From Amphibalanus amphitrite (Eukaryota > Arthropoda > Thecostraca > Balanomorpha > Balanidae), in assembly GCF_019059575.1 (NCBI RefSeq), contig NW_024882187.1:186001-250000 (forward strand): DNA of 64,000 nucleotides, in the 5' to 3' direction. The notes beneath the pieces are model-generated. The model saw only the letters and a program-made list of their open reading frames with translations. It did no database searches and was not told where the DNA came from. Shown here piece after piece: positions 1 to 11,125 of this stretch; positions within the stretch are counted from its first letter, which is position 1, and every line of letters starts with the position of its first letter. The translations under genes were made by a program, and so were the position numbers.

Positions 1-530
1 CCGGACTAGGCTAGGGACTACGGAGGGCAGAGGCGCGTCCTGTCCTCAGCACAGGCGCGTCGCGTCACCGGACGGTCTATCAGGGGCGGACGCACCTGCC
101 GCGCCGATACGGTACGGTACGCAGCGGAAACCCGTGGACCGTGCCGTTAGCAGACGGAGCTTTATGAACGGCCTCCGTTAGATACTCGCAGAGCAACTGG
201 AAAATACACACCCCACTCCATGCGAGGCCTCGGCAGCATAATCTCTCTGGCCGACAGAAAAAAGTTGATCAACCCCAAAAGCTTTTGTAAAAATAGCTTG
301 GAGTTCCAATATTCATACAAATGTTCTAATAAAACAAGATAACAGGATCGTCAACACATTGTGTGTAGAACAGATCGCAGAGCTACTCCCACTTGGTCAG
401 GCATTCAGCGCTGCCCTCAAATGGCCTCAGAGGTAGCACAGTAGCTCAAAGGCGGTGATCCAAATCAAGCGCCGGCAGCGCTTCTAAAACAATCACTAAT
501 CGGGTCACCAGCTGGGGCGGACCGGGCGGA
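1..530. other. Unassigned intergenic sequence
   Basis: I see no convincing gene, repeat or RNA in this stretch. It is moderately GC-rich and has no long open frame. Confidence 0.5.
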
Positions 531-602
531 CTATTAGTAATATTTAGTACTAATAGTATATTTAGTACTATTTAGTATTAGTACTATTAGTACTATTACA
601 TG
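531..602. repeat. AT-rich low-complexity tract
   Basis: Irregular repeats of TAGTACTA and TATTTAGTACTA, in sharp contrast to the GC-rich flanks. It can form local hairpins because TAGTACTA is nearly self-complementary. Confidence 0.7.
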
Positions 603-959
603 GGGCGGACTATTAGTACAGTAATTTTGGGCACACCTACCGGCCGGACAGAGCCGGTATCAGCCGACTGCGGCTGGCTGCCCCTCCCCCTCCCCAATAC
701 ACGCGCACACGCACCCGCCCCGTCCCCCGGGCGGTATCGACCGCAGCCGGCCGGACCGTCCGCCCGCCGGCGTCACCGCGCGTGACGTCAGACAGGTGTG
801 ACGTCACACCTGCGGCCGGCGGAAGGTTCCGGCCCGCTCCGGCTGACGGCTGACACCGGCTCCCACCGTCTCAGCAGCCGCGGCAGGAGGGACTCGGTGG
901 CGCAATCAACCGAGAACGCCGACTCGTTGACAGATACGGGCCGTACCGCAGCTGCGCAC

Positions 960-1613
960 AGTATGGTGGGACCAGCAGACACCGAGTCGAGTACGGTAGG
1001 ACCAGCAGACACCGAGTCGAGTATGGTGGGACCAGCAGACACCGAGTCGAGTATGGTGGGACCAGCAGACACCGAGTCGAGTATGGTGGGACCAGCAGAC
1101 ACCGAGTCGAGTATAGTGGGACCAGCAGACACCGAGTCGAGTACGGTAGGACCAGCAGACACCGAGTCGAGTATATAGGGACCCACAGACACCGAGTCGA
1201 GTATGGTGGGACCAGCAGACACCGAGTCGAGTATGGTGGGACCAGCAGACACCGAGTCGAGTACGGTGGGACCAGCAGACACCGAGTCGAGTACGGTGGG
1301 ACCAGCAGACACCGAGTCGAGTATGGTGGGACCAGCAGACACCGAGTCGAGTATGGTGGGACCAGCAGACACCGAGCCGAGCATGGTGGGACCCGCAGAC
1401 ATATAGTCCAGTACGGTGGGACCAGCAGACACCGAGTCCAGTATGGTGGGACCAGCAGACACCGAGTCCAGTATGGTGGGACCAGCAGACACCGAGTCGA
1501 GTATGGTGGGACCAGCAGACACCAAGTACAGTATGGTGGGACCAGCAGACACCGAGTCGAGTACGGTGGGACCCGCAGACATATAGTCGAGTATGGTGAG
1601 ACCAGCAGATACC
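960..1613. repeat. 30-bp minisatellite, about 22 copies
   Basis: A regular 30-bp unit, recognised by GGACCAGCAGACACCGAGTC, is repeated about 22 times with few substitutions. The common variable spots are TATGGTGGG versus TACGGTAGG. Because 30 is a multiple of three, several frames on both strands stay open for hundreds of bases. These open frames are a by-product of the period and do not indicate a protein. Confidence 0.95.
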
Positions 1614-2480
1614 AAAACGAAAATGGACAATAGCTGTCTTCCATACCGAGAAAATCAACGACGTTTGAAAACAGCCTCACATGCCTACGCATAGGAACAA
1701 TAAAGCAACTAACCAGGCGTTCTGTTGTAAATTCTAAGGCTTTCTGTGTTGACAGGGCACTCAAACAAGAGGGACACTAACAATTTTCAGGGAGAGACTG
1801 GACCAAGGCTGTGATTTTGGATCCCTTTCCATCTGGTGGCACAAACAAACAAACGTTATGATCCTAGATCTTGTTATCGAATCAACTTATTTAAATAACA
1901 ATGCGCCTTTCGCCGTGTTCTCATTATAGATAATGCCGCAGGTCAGCAACTACGAGACGTTACGCACTACACGGCGATAGCAGTTCATTGAGAACTGAGC
2001 CGCCCAGAGGCCCAGGTCCACCGTACTGCCCATCCCAGACCCCGGACAGGCCGACACTAAACGTTCCTGAGGCACTGGGTCGACCAGCAGCCCAGTCCAC
2101 GGCACGCTCCAGGAGTGCGCCTCGGTGGTCACACAGCAGAGACGCCACAAAAACCGGCTGACACAGAGACGGCGGTCCGATCAGAGCCCCGATCAGCGGA
2201 GAGTGAAACCACCGCCCAGCAGCTCCGGGTGTAAAAACCGGCGGCGGCGCGTCATGGTTCCACAGAACGAGATCCCCACACACGCAGAGAAGTGACGCGG
2301 GACCGGTTCCATGTAAATATTATGACGACATCACGAGATACGGGCTACCAGCTTGGCCCAAGGTCAAACGAATGTGGACGGCCGCGACACGCTAGTCGTA
2401 GTACCCGGCGTGTGGCCATCGGGATACCAAACACAACTGATCAATTTACAGAAACATCAAAAGGAAAAGTTGACAGTATG
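1614..2480. other. Unassigned stretch with one minus-strand open frame
   Basis: No recognised gene. A 107-codon open frame on the minus strand (1960-2283) is GC-rich and could be an exon, but I recognise no domain in it and see no clear splice signals. The rest is AT-richer intergenic sequence. Confidence 0.4.
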
Positions 2481-2482
2481 TA

Positions 2483-2693
2483 CAGTCTGTCTTAAAAGTA
2501 CCGCGCAAAGTGACGGTGGATCCATCAAGCCTGACCGAGGAAGGGCCAGCTTTAATTTGAAAGTCACCGAACCAATTGACCTGGGCAATGGACGAGAATG
2601 TCAATTGCTTCGGTGACTCAAATTTAGCAGGCTTTCCTCGGTGAGGTTTGATGGACCCACCGTTACTTTGCGCGGTACTTTTAAGACAGACTG
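2483..2693. mobile_element. Palindromic MITE with TA target duplication
   Basis: The whole 211-bp element is a near-perfect inverted repeat. It starts CAGTCTGTCTTAAAAGTACC, and the reverse complement of its right end reads the same. A TA dinucleotide flanks each side (2481-2482 and 2694-2695). TA duplication with CAG ends fits a Tc1/mariner-like non-autonomous element. There is no coding capacity; open frames across it on either strand translate to near-identical peptides because of the palindrome. Confidence 0.85.
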
Positions 2694-2754
2694 TACACGC
2701 AATCCGCATATGACGCAAGGACAGCCATCGGCGAAGTCATTAATGTCAGGCCCA

Positions 2755-3125
2755 CCCCAGTCAGCAGCCCACTCTCACCCAATGCTCGCCGCCTTCAGAG
2801 CGGCGAGCCCCATTGCACCCCCAATGCTCGCCACCTTTAGACCGGCGAGCCCACTCTCACCCCCAGTGCTCGCCGCCTTTAGACCGGCCGCGCCCGGCCC
2901 GTGCGATCGATGCACGGGGGCGGTGGAGGTGGAGCCCGCGTCAGAGCCCCGTCGGCAAGTTCAAGGTCCCGCGGTACGGGGCGTGGTGGGGAGGTGGGGC
3001 CCGCGGTGTCAGAGCCCCGTCGGCAAGTTCAAGGTCCCGCGGTACGGGACGCGGTGGGGAGGTGGGGCCCGCGTCAGAGCCCGGTCGGCAAGTTCAAGGT
3101 CCCGCAGTACGGGGCGTGGTGGCCA
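2755..3125. repeat. Two short adjacent tandem repeats (about 45 bp and about 62 bp, 3 copies each)
   Basis: From 2775 to 2890 a unit around AATGCTCGCCGCCTTTAGAC occurs three times. From 2940 to 3115 a GC-rich unit around GTCGGCAAGTTCAAGGTCCC occurs three times. No gene is recognised in either. Confidence 0.85.
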
Positions 3126-3785
3126 GAGTGTGCACACGGATAATAGGTACACTCGACAGATCTCAAAGCTCGTCTTGTCTGTGACGCTTCAATGACCGTT
3201 CTGATCTACCAACACTAGTGCACTGGCGCAGGCCGGGCACTGGTCAGCGCCGCAGGGAGGAAAAACGCGCCTGGCCGTCAACAACAACTGCAATGGACAG
3301 ACAACTGACCTACTTTCCTTGTCTATATTCAAACATCAACCCACCAAAAAAGGTTTGAAGCCGGCCGTTTGCGCGATCCAACCAACAAACCTGGGATGGG
3401 ATGTTGGCCCGCTGCTGCAGCGGGTATCGGTGAGCAGGCCGGCTGACAGATGGAACAGGGCGACACCGCGGCGGACGGTCCGCGGAGGGGAGGGGGGCGG
3501 CGGGGCACGGCCCGCGGGCCGGGGAACGGGGCACGGGCGGTGATTTTCCGCCCCAGCACGGCCGCCGCCGCGGTGCACGGGTGTGGATAGCCCACCGTTA
3601 TATATGCGGTGAAATGCGCCAAATATCGGTGAACACAGAACGGTTATTAATTCATTGCATAATTTTCGACGCCCGGAATCATACGGAATCGACTAGTTTA
3701 GCGCCACTTTTCAGCAGCAAGGGGCCCTCTCCGCAATGGGTGCTCGTCGCCTTGGCAACCAATAAACACCGGGGCACCCTCTGAG
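3126..3785. other. Unassigned GC-rich intergenic sequence
   Basis: No recognisable gene or mobile element. Open frames on both strands in 3310-3620 overlap each other and look like GC-driven noise. Confidence 0.4.
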
Positions 3786-3793
3786 GTGTATTC

Positions 3794-4055
3794 TAGAGAT
3801 GTCAATCGGATACCAACATTTTGGTATACCGATACCAAACCGATACCAACTTGGTATTTGGTATTTCAATCGTAATGTGTTTGGTATTTTGTTGGTATCA
3901 TAAGCCCTCACTAATGTATAAGAGGCTAAGAAATCGGTAAAAAGTTGGTATTTCCCTCAGTTCCCCAAGTTGGTTTGGTTTCGGTATTTTCCCGTGGTTT
4001 TGGTTGGTATTTGGTTTGGTATCGGCATTCCGATTTTCCGTAATTGACATCACTA
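3794..4055. mobile_element. hAT-type MITE
   Basis: A 262-bp element bounded by an exact 8-bp target duplication GTGTATTC (3786-3793 and 4056-4063). Its ends, TAGAGATGTCAAT and the complement of ATTGACATCACTA, are typical hAT-superfamily termini. The interior is unusually rich in GGTAT/ATACC words, so it is largely self-complementary. It encodes nothing. Confidence 0.9.
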
Positions 4056-4063
4056 GTGTATTC

Positions 4064-5037
4064 ATTCTCGGAATAGTCTGTCCTGCACACTGGCGGAGTT
4101 GGGCGGAGGGCGCAGTGGCAGCTCCAGAGCGACGGCTTTGGAGGATAAATGTCCAAAGCCGGTCATTTCTTCGACTGAACCTTAATGGATCCTGTGTGGA
4201 ACTTTTTTCTTTCTGGGCTCTCTCTTTCAATCGCCAGTTTCACCAAGTGAACAGTTTTCACCAAGTGAAACTGACTGTCAAACTGACCACTGACAGCTGC
4301 AAAGAAGGGACAGCGGGCGGCCCAGAGAAGAGTCGGACGGCAGCAGCCCCCCCCCCCCTCCCCGAGGAAGGGGAGGAGCGGACAGGGGCCACGGGTTACA
4401 GACACTTGATAGACAGACAGGACCACGGACCTGCCAACAGCCAGTGCCGCGTCACCATCGGACGTTATTAAAACCACTCGAGAATTACACTATCGGTAGA
4501 CACACAGCCCGATACCACAGGGGTGCTCCAGTAGCCAGTCCAACACGCCGATAACGGCCTGGTATCGGATCAGCTCGCAGAATGGTGTCCCGCCCGGTTA
4601 CGTGCAGTTAAAGCACGGCTGATTGCCGCACTACTGGCGATGGTCGACCATCGGAGCCCGCGGTACGGGCTCTAACGCAGGTACCGAATAGCACCAGCCA
4701 TCTATCTGCAGATATGGCTCAGTGGAATTCGGCGACACATACTTTAAATGGGGGATATGAGGCAGACATTCCATTTTAAATTGGACAATACGGCTGATGA
4801 GTGCTGTCAGACTCGCTAGGCTTCGCACAGGCTCTTTGCAAATAACGCTACAGATCCACTCTCAAACCTTTGTCGTGTCTGTTCTGTAGCAGCTCACGTC
4901 AGAGTGCCAATAGTCAGCGCCTCAGGAAGGCCTGGGGAAAACGGCGAGAAACAGCACACTTTAGAGATACTTTGCAAGTGAAAAGCACGCATGCTTTACT
5001 CCAGGCGACCGCATCTGTCAAGTGCCAGCATTGGAAT
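4064..5037. other. Unassigned intergenic sequence
   Basis: I see no gene. Short open frames overlap on both strands, and a C-run sits near 4350. Confidence 0.4.
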
Positions 5038-5041
5038 TTAA

Positions 5042-5933
5042 CCCTCGCATGTGTAGGGGGGGGGGGGGGGTCGGATGGACCCCCCATGGTTTTTCGCGAA
5101 TAACTCGCGTAAAAAGCGGCCGATCGCGACGAAACTTTCAGTACCCTCGCATTGATCAATTTTACACCTACCCTGAAAATTTCATGACCCTAACCCAAAT
5201 GACCTTTGACCTGTGACCTCTTTTCCGAGACCATGTTTGGCCGGAATCGCGATTTCGCGTATGTCGGCTCGCACTAGCCGCGTGTTTGCAAGCTTTTCGT
5301 GGTTTCAAACGTTCAAACATGTGATTTGATGTTACTCCCGTGTGTGTCAAGGTCACCTGAAGGTCAGGTCAGGTCATTGACCTTTGGTGACCTCGGGTGA
5401 CCTCGGGTCACTTTTTCGAGTTTTACATGTTTCTAGGCTAGTTTTTTGGAGCTGAATTCGAATTTAGCAACCATTTGAACATTTACGAAGTAGTTTTGGT
5501 GACTTCGTAACATGTTACGAAGCTGTCAGAGGCGGTTGACACGTACTACGAATACCCGTCACGACGCCTACTGGTTGACCTGACCTGACCTGACCCGACC
5601 TGGTCTAAATGCTTCAAGACATCATCTGTGATCAAAACTAACACGATATTCGTGATCAGCACCCCGAAAAACCCCTTAGCAGCCACACTTTACGACTTTC
5701 TAACAGGTCCCGATTTTCCCGACTTTGGGTCATTGACCTGACCTGGAAGGTCAACCAATGACCTAGGACCTTAAAATTGGGTATCATCGGCTTCCTCTCG
5801 TCACGGGCAACACGCTCGTTTTTTCCGCGAAGCTCTAGCTCGATCAGGGGCCAAACGGCAAGGGGGGGGGGGTCCAACCGACCCCCCCCCCCCTACACAT
5901 TAGAAGCTGGCAAACGCCGCACACATGCGAGGG
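5042..5933. mobile_element. piggyBac-like non-autonomous element (TTAA family 1, complete)
   Basis: TTAA flanks both sides (5038-5041 and 5934-5937). The 13-bp terminal inverted repeat CCCTCGCATGTGT is perfect at the two ends. TTAA duplication and CCC termini are hallmarks of the piggyBac superfamily. Just inside the ends lie a G-run on the left and a C-run on the right. The interior has many AGGTCA or TGACCT half-sites and no transposase. Related copies or pieces lie at about 37826-39004, 40373-41057, 41176-42205 and 52876-53518. Confidence 0.88.
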
Positions 5934-5937
5934 TTAA

Positions 5938-7830
5938 GGTTTATCCGCCACACGTAATCATCAAACAGAACCTCCGCTCACTCTCGGCCAGCAATCAGTC
6001 GCAGTTGGACGTTCAGGTCCGTCCTCTCGCAGCGAGTCGTCCAGTTCAGCGGTTCCCGGGAGTTCTCCATATAGCCTTGGGTTCCCGTGTCACTGGGTCG
6101 TGTCTCACCGTGCCCGCAGCCGCATCTCATACATAACTGGCGGCCGGCGCGCAAACCGCATCCGATACCGGCTGTGTCGCTGGCCTCAGTTAGTGACTGA
6201 ACCAGCGCCGGCCGCACCCGCCGGGCGCAGAAACTCCCCGGGAACTGGAGACCGGAGCGGCCTCCGCCCTCGGCCGCACCCGCCGGGCGCAGAAACTCCC
6301 CCGCGGGAACTGAAGACCGGAGCGGCCTCAGCCGCCGCCCGCTGAGCAGCCGTACGGCCGGCTTCCACACGGGAGCGCCGACCTCTGCAGCCGGCGGACC
6401 TGTGGCTGGTGGTAGGGAGCTCCGCGGGCCGCCCTGGTCCGCCGGCCGGCCGGACAGTCGTCCCAGCTCGAGCCGACCTCGCTCGGAAGGCCGGCCACGT
6501 GACGGCCGCGGCGCCGCGTCACGCGCCGGTGACGTCACGTGCCGCGGCCCCGCGGAGCGCTGCGCTGGCGGCCCCCAGGGGCAACAGGCGCGACCTCCAG
6601 GACATGTCACCGGGGCGGTCAGACGGAGGTCCGTCCACTGCGGACAGTGTCTCAGGCCCTGTCCCTCTCGGCACCATGGGCCGCGGTATCACTGCTAGCA
6701 CAGTACCTCGGCAGCGTACACCGGAGTTCACCCGCCACCCACCTCCGCTCGGGCAGCGCACAGAACAATCAGAACCAAAACAACAACAGTGGCGGCGGCT
6801 CTGTGATCAGCCGGGTGAGCAGGTGACCATTTACGTCTGTCTGGAAGCCGTATTTGACAGCCAGCCTGTCCAGACCTAGCTCAGACGCCAGCCTGCCCAG
6901 ACCTAGCTCAGACACCCGGGCCGCTGGCGTATCGTGCTGAGTGTGGGCTCATTATCTGCCGTCCTTTTACACCGTTCGATTCGGCGGCGGCCGCTCGAAC
7001 CCCGATCAATCACCCCCCCGCCGTGGGGGGGGGGGGGAGGCCATAGCTGGGTCAGCGTCGGGCCCAGCTGTTGGCAGGGGGCCAGAACACGGCGCGTGCT
7101 CGCGGCCCGGCGCACCGTCCACCTGTCTTCAGCACGGCGAATGGGGGAGAACGAGTGGACTGAACGGGCCGGGCGGGTCAACGGGGCGGGTCAACGGGGC
7201 AGGTCACTGGAGGTCAGTGTGAACGGGTCACCAATGACAGGCCACCACAGATCACCGACGGCAGGTCACCGTACAGGTCACCAAAGCCAGGTCGCCAGAG
7301 GTCAAAGTCAGTCCACCATACCGACCGCAAATGACAAGTGACCAGAGGTGACCAATAATAGGTCAAAGGTCACCACAGTCCACCGTGGAATCACCTGGAA
7401 GCCCTACACAAGGCGTAAAATAACCACTAGCGAGCTACGTAGGTCCATTCAGTTTCAATCACCTGATGTGATTCAGACGGATTGGTCCGCAGCGAAGATG
7501 CACGCACCTTTTGGCATCTCGCAAAAATTCAAGTTTCCATGCTTCACCTCCAAGAGAGGGTTCGGCCCCGTCTCCGGCCAGAGGCGCCAGCCTCGTCTGG
7601 AGAGGCGGCTCCAGCCGGCCGCCACAGCTCAGCGCAGCGGTCCGCACATCTCCCACCGGAGCTCACTGGACGCCACTCTGAGCGGACACTGCCGGCCTGA
7701 GGTCTGACAGAGCTGCAGCGCGCCGCGCACCGCACTCGGCTGCGGAGGCGGGCCCGGTCTCGACTCCCGTCAGAGGAGGCTCCGTCTCGGCTCTGTCTCT
7801 CCGTCTCTCTGTCTGTTTGCCTGTGCCAGG
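5938..7830. other. GC-rich intergenic region with small duplications
   Basis: A 66-bp tandem duplication lies at about 6205-6335 (unit around CCGCCGGGCGCAGAAACTCC) and a 28-bp one near 6850-6912. From 7170 to 7370 there is a loose run of GGTCA-containing words. I find no exon that I can name. It lies downstream of the minus-strand OGDH exon and so should be part of an OGDH intron. Confidence 0.5.
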
Positions 7831-7831
7831 T

Positions 7832-7912
7832 GGTAGGCTCTGCTACTCGCGGCGCGCGCGAAGCTCGAATCCCGTCTGTCTGTCTGTCTGTCTGTCTGTC
7901 TGTGTGTCTGTG
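7832..7912. repeat. Degenerate copy of the OGDH exon-donor junction plus (CTGT)n
   Basis: About 42 bp at 7832-7875 resemble the true exon-donor junction at 7921-7965 (shared GTAGGCTC, TACTC and GGCG on the plus strand) at roughly three-quarters identity. In the copy the donor reads GC in place of GT. A CTGT microsatellite separates the two copies. This is a weak form of the junction duplication seen in the other genes. Confidence 0.5.
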
Positions 7913-7940
7913 TGTTACAGGGTTAGGCTCCGGTACTCAC

Positions 7941-8165
7941 GGCGTGGACGGAGCTGGGATCCCGCAGCCACTGGACGTACATCTCCTCCACGTAGCTCGA
8001 GTTGGAGCCGTTGATGAACGGCTCGGCGGAGACGGCGGCTGCCGTGGCGGCCGGCGGCGGCGGCGCGGCCGCAAACAGGCGCGCCGGCACCAGCCGCGCA
8101 GCCGGACCGCAGCCGGCCGCCGGCGCCGCCAACCGCAGCAGCAGCAGGGAGCGGGCGCGCAGCAT
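7941..8165 (-). CDS. Ogdh: 2-oxoglutarate dehydrogenase E1, first coding exon (partial gene)
   Basis: The 75-codon exon starts at ATG 8165-8163 and ends at 7941 before a GTGAGT donor. Residues 1-45 are rich in Arg, Ala and Leu with no acidic residue, as in a mitochondrial matrix presequence. Residues 47-75 ([17 protein letters not shown], then [10 protein letters not shown]) match the conserved start of mature OGDH, the thiamine-diphosphate E1 of the TCA-cycle 2-oxoglutarate dehydrogenase complex. An in-frame upstream ATG at 8213 lies in the repeat array. An AG at 8172-8171, five bases before the chosen ATG, may be the acceptor of a 5' UTR intron. The following exon, which should continue with the WDIFF-type motif, was not found at lower coordinates, so the rest of the gene is probably beyond the left edge. 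OGDHL is an alternative name for the same family. Confidence 0.88.
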
Positions 8166-8193
8166 CACCGCTGTGGGAGCCGCGCCAGAGCAC

Positions 8194-8590
8194 ACCGTCA
8201 GACGGGGACACAAACACCGTCACCAACGCGGGGACACAAACACCAGACGGGGACAAACACCGTCAGACGGGGACAAACACCGTCAGACGGGGACAAACAC
8301 GGTCAGACGGGGACACAAACACCGTCAGACGGGGACAAACACCGTCAGATGGGGACACACACAGACAGGGACACAAACACCGTCAGACGGGGACAAACAC
8401 AGTCAGATGGGGACAAACACCGTCACAAACACGGGGACACAAACACTAGACGGGGACACAAACACCGTCAGACGTGGACGAACACCGTCAGATGGGGACA
8501 AACACCGTCAGATGGGGACACAAACACCGTCAGACGGGGACAAACACCATCAGATGGGGACACACACAATCACGCACCGTCAGACGGACT
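8194..8590. repeat. About 20-bp minisatellite upstream of the OGDH start
   Basis: About 20 units of roughly 20 bp built from CGTCAGACGGGGACAAACAC, with CACAAACACC variants. The array starts about 30 bp upstream of the OGDH ATG and so lies in its 5' UTR, first intron or promoter. Confidence 0.92.
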
Positions 8591-8609
8591 CGTCTGACGG
8601 TGCGTGATT
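8568..8609. repeat. Perfect 19-bp hairpin closing the minisatellite
   Basis: Arm 8568-8586 (AATCACGCACCGTCAGACG) is the exact reverse complement of 8591-8609, with a 4-base loop. The left arm is the last unit of the array, so the array folds back on itself at its end. Confidence 0.9.
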
Positions 8610-8631
8610 AGCGATTAGCGTTATTAGCGAT

Positions 8632-9279
8632 TTATATAATGCGAACACAGGAAAAATATACTCAAAAGAAGAAATAAAAGATGTGTACGGAATACGAATG
8701 ACATTCTTATGTTATACATCACTGGTACGCAGTATTCCGTCGGAAATCCAATTGCGAGTCGACAAAACATTCATACAGAAACCAAACATACCATATAAGA
8801 TTAAGTTAGCTCAAAATCGGAAAATGTTTTCAAAGTGTGCTTATAATGTTTTTGTTAAACAAAAGGCCAAGAAGAATAATGCTGCCAATGAACGTCTTAA
8901 AGCAAAATGGATAGGTGAAATTGGTGCTTTTACGGAGGGAAGTTTGCAGGCACTAAACAAGTCGACTATATCGACAACCCTCATCTATCTTCATTTTCGA
9001 ATAGTCAATAGAATATACGCGACTAACAAATATTTGTATAACATTGGCATCCGCGATAACTTTAAGTGCAGTTTCTGTGAGATTGATACCGAAACAATCA
9101 TTCATCTCTTCTGGCATTGCTCTGTTACACAAATATTCATAAAAGAAATACTTTCACATATAAAACAGGAATACAATACCTCAATCAATATCGACCGTCT
9201 GAAATGGTTTATGCTGAATGATCTTACAGATTTAGAAGTAACCATAACCAGTGACGCTCAGCAAATTATGTATAAATAA
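8632..9279 (+). pseudogene. LINE reverse transcriptase C-terminus (5'-truncated)
   Basis: An open frame of about 215 codons, AT-rich unlike its surroundings. It carries the zinc-binding tail typical of LINE ORF2: C-x2-C (CSFC) followed by HLFWHC, preceded by a basic stretch. This resembles the zf-RVT tail of L1/Tx1-group elements. The reverse transcriptase core and endonuclease are missing, so it is a truncated copy. The frame is open to a TAA at 9277-9279. Confidence 0.75.
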
Positions 9280-9324
9280 GGCAAAAACTAACTCCCGGAA
9301 ACCGTCGTTGGAAGTTATGCTTAA

Positions 9325-9791
9325 AGGGACCCTCCCACCTTAACATTAGTTTTGAGTTGAGATAGCCAAGTTTGCGGCCAGGCTCAGAAACCACCATTTA
9401 TCCTGGTCGCAACCCCCGCAGCTTTATGGTGTTCAAGAAATTGCTTCCCTTTACTTGCAGGGTGGGACCAGCGTGGTCCCTATCTCTTAACCATTACGGG
9501 AATCTGATGACGTCATCAGGCTTTCGAACGTCGGTTAAATGTTTGACTAAAACGTTTTGTAGCACGCGGTGGTATATGCTGCTTTGCGCGCAACAAATGC
9601 CGCACTTTCAAATAAAGTCGCTAGGAACAGCGGAGATCCCAAAAAGTAAACAAAAGTAAAAGTCTAATATCTTGAAAACCGGTGAATATTTTTCGATGAA
9701 ATTTGGTAGATATTCGTTTTTGCTCTTTCTGAACCGAGCGACATCACTTTCATGCCAATTCATTAACTTTTTTGAAGGTGGGAGGGTCCCT
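9325..9791. mobile_element. Non-autonomous DNA transposon with 17-bp TIR
   Basis: AGGGACCCTCCCACCTT at 9325-9341 is exactly inverted at 9775-9791. TAA occurs next to both ends, which would suit a 3-bp PIF/Harbinger duplication, but the alignment is off by one base, so the superfamily is uncertain. There is no coding capacity. Confidence 0.75.
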
Positions 9792-10750
9792 AAGTTAACT
9801 GTCTAAAATTTGAAGTTTTGAAAGAATACTGCATCGCCAAGTCTCATAATAAGCTATGTATGTTTGAACAGAAATGGGGCGAGATCGGAAAATTGCTGAA
9901 TTAACAAAAAAAAAAAGCGATCGTGAACGTCTGGTCCTGGGGTGGCGGGGCCCGTGCCACCCTCGGCGGGTGACCATTTGGCCTGTACCTACACACATCA
10001 CACACTCACATTACACACATTTACACAGACACATGTATATACTGCTTAAACACCGTGTACCTGCATAAGCACTCACACACGCCAGAGGGGAAAAAATACG
10101 CAAACGAACACTCATAACACGAACACACACTAACACATCCAGACGCCTGCATATAGCCGTATCTCAATGTGTGTCAGCAATGAAAATATTTGCTCGTATT
10201 TTTTACATTTTTTTCTCGGCGATTGTGATGTGTTATTTTTTCCTTTCGCCTATACATAGATATAGAAGTATCGTGTTGATCCAATTGTGGATTTGATTAT
10301 CGTTTGAAGGCAAATACACACACAAAAAAAACATTACCTGTGAATCAAAATAATGATTAGCCAGCTGATGGGGAATCAATATTATGATTATCTGTTTCAA
10401 GTGAATCAATTCCTTGATTGCCTTTAACTACCTATTCAAATTGTTATGATAGGAGCAATATTAATATTATTTTGCTTAGGAGATAGTTCCAGCATTTCTG
10501 TTCAAGATCAGGCATGCTCCTTCTTGAAACACTCTCTTATTTTTATGTGATTGGTAAGTTAGAAATGGTCTGCATTTATGCCCAAATATGGTCATAAGGA
10601 ATCAATCTTTTGATGCCTCCATATTTTGATTCCAAAGGTCTAGTTTGCCCAACTGAACTGTAAACCAGTGTAAGGTGCGACTGGACAAACACTGGAAGCA
10701 ACAAGATGTATGACATTCTGGCCTTTTTTAACCCAAGCACCTTGAAGGTA
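9792..10750. other. AT-rich intergenic sequence with CA-rich tract
   Basis: An A-run lies at 9906-9916, and a loose (CA)n-rich segment runs from about 9980 to 10140. The remainder is AT-rich with no gene recognised. Confidence 0.5.
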
Positions 10751-10751
10751 A

Positions 10752-10996
10752 GGCACGGCTCTCGCGAGATTAAGCAGTAGGTTTTGCACTTTTACAATTC
10801 CGGTTATATCTCAGAAGTCAGAAACTAATCGATCTACGATGAAACCATTTTACACAATCATGGCCGGCTTGTGAACCAACAAGTCGATCGCTTCTTCCAC
10901 ATTTTTAAGCTTCAGACGACGGAGATATAGCCTGAATTACACTTAAATTTCTAGGTGCAAAACCTACCGCTAAAAATGAAAACCGCGAGACCTGTA
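10752..10996. mobile_element. Dispersed TIR repeat, copy 1
   Basis: The ends are inverted repeats around TCTCGCGAG, TAGGTTTTGCAC and the complementary GTGCAAAACCTA, GCGAGA. Most of the length matches copy 2 at 36575-36806. The family name is unknown, and nothing is encoded. TA lies inside both outer GTAC-like ends. Confidence 0.75.
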
Positions 10997-11047
10997 CCTA
11001 CAGGTAAATGTGGTCGCATATAGTTTTTTTTTAAATACGCATTTAGT

Positions 11048-11092
11048 TTTCCCAAATCCGTTACCTACCTAAGGTGTAACGGATTTGGGAAA
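11048..11092. repeat. Perfect 17-bp hairpin
   Basis: TTTCCCAAATCCGTTAC (11048-11064) is exactly inverted at 11076-11092 with an 11-base loop. It lies just before the first LINE fragment. Confidence 0.85.
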
Positions 11093-11125
11093 TAAATCAT
11101 GCCAAAATAATATGAATGATCTATA

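Noticed and set aside
788..1764. Long open frames of 250-297 codons on the minus strand with repeated peptides
   Set aside because: They are open in all frames because the 30-bp unit has no stop; they represent the minisatellite, not a protein.
1960..2283. 107-codon minus-strand frame, considered as a beta-propeller exon
   Set aside because: A vague likeness to repeated WD/PQQ-type blades was not convincing, and no splice signals or neighbouring exons support it.
7459..7735. Candidate second OGDH exon on the minus strand
   Set aside because: The open frames are GC-driven and lack the expected WDIFF-type continuation.
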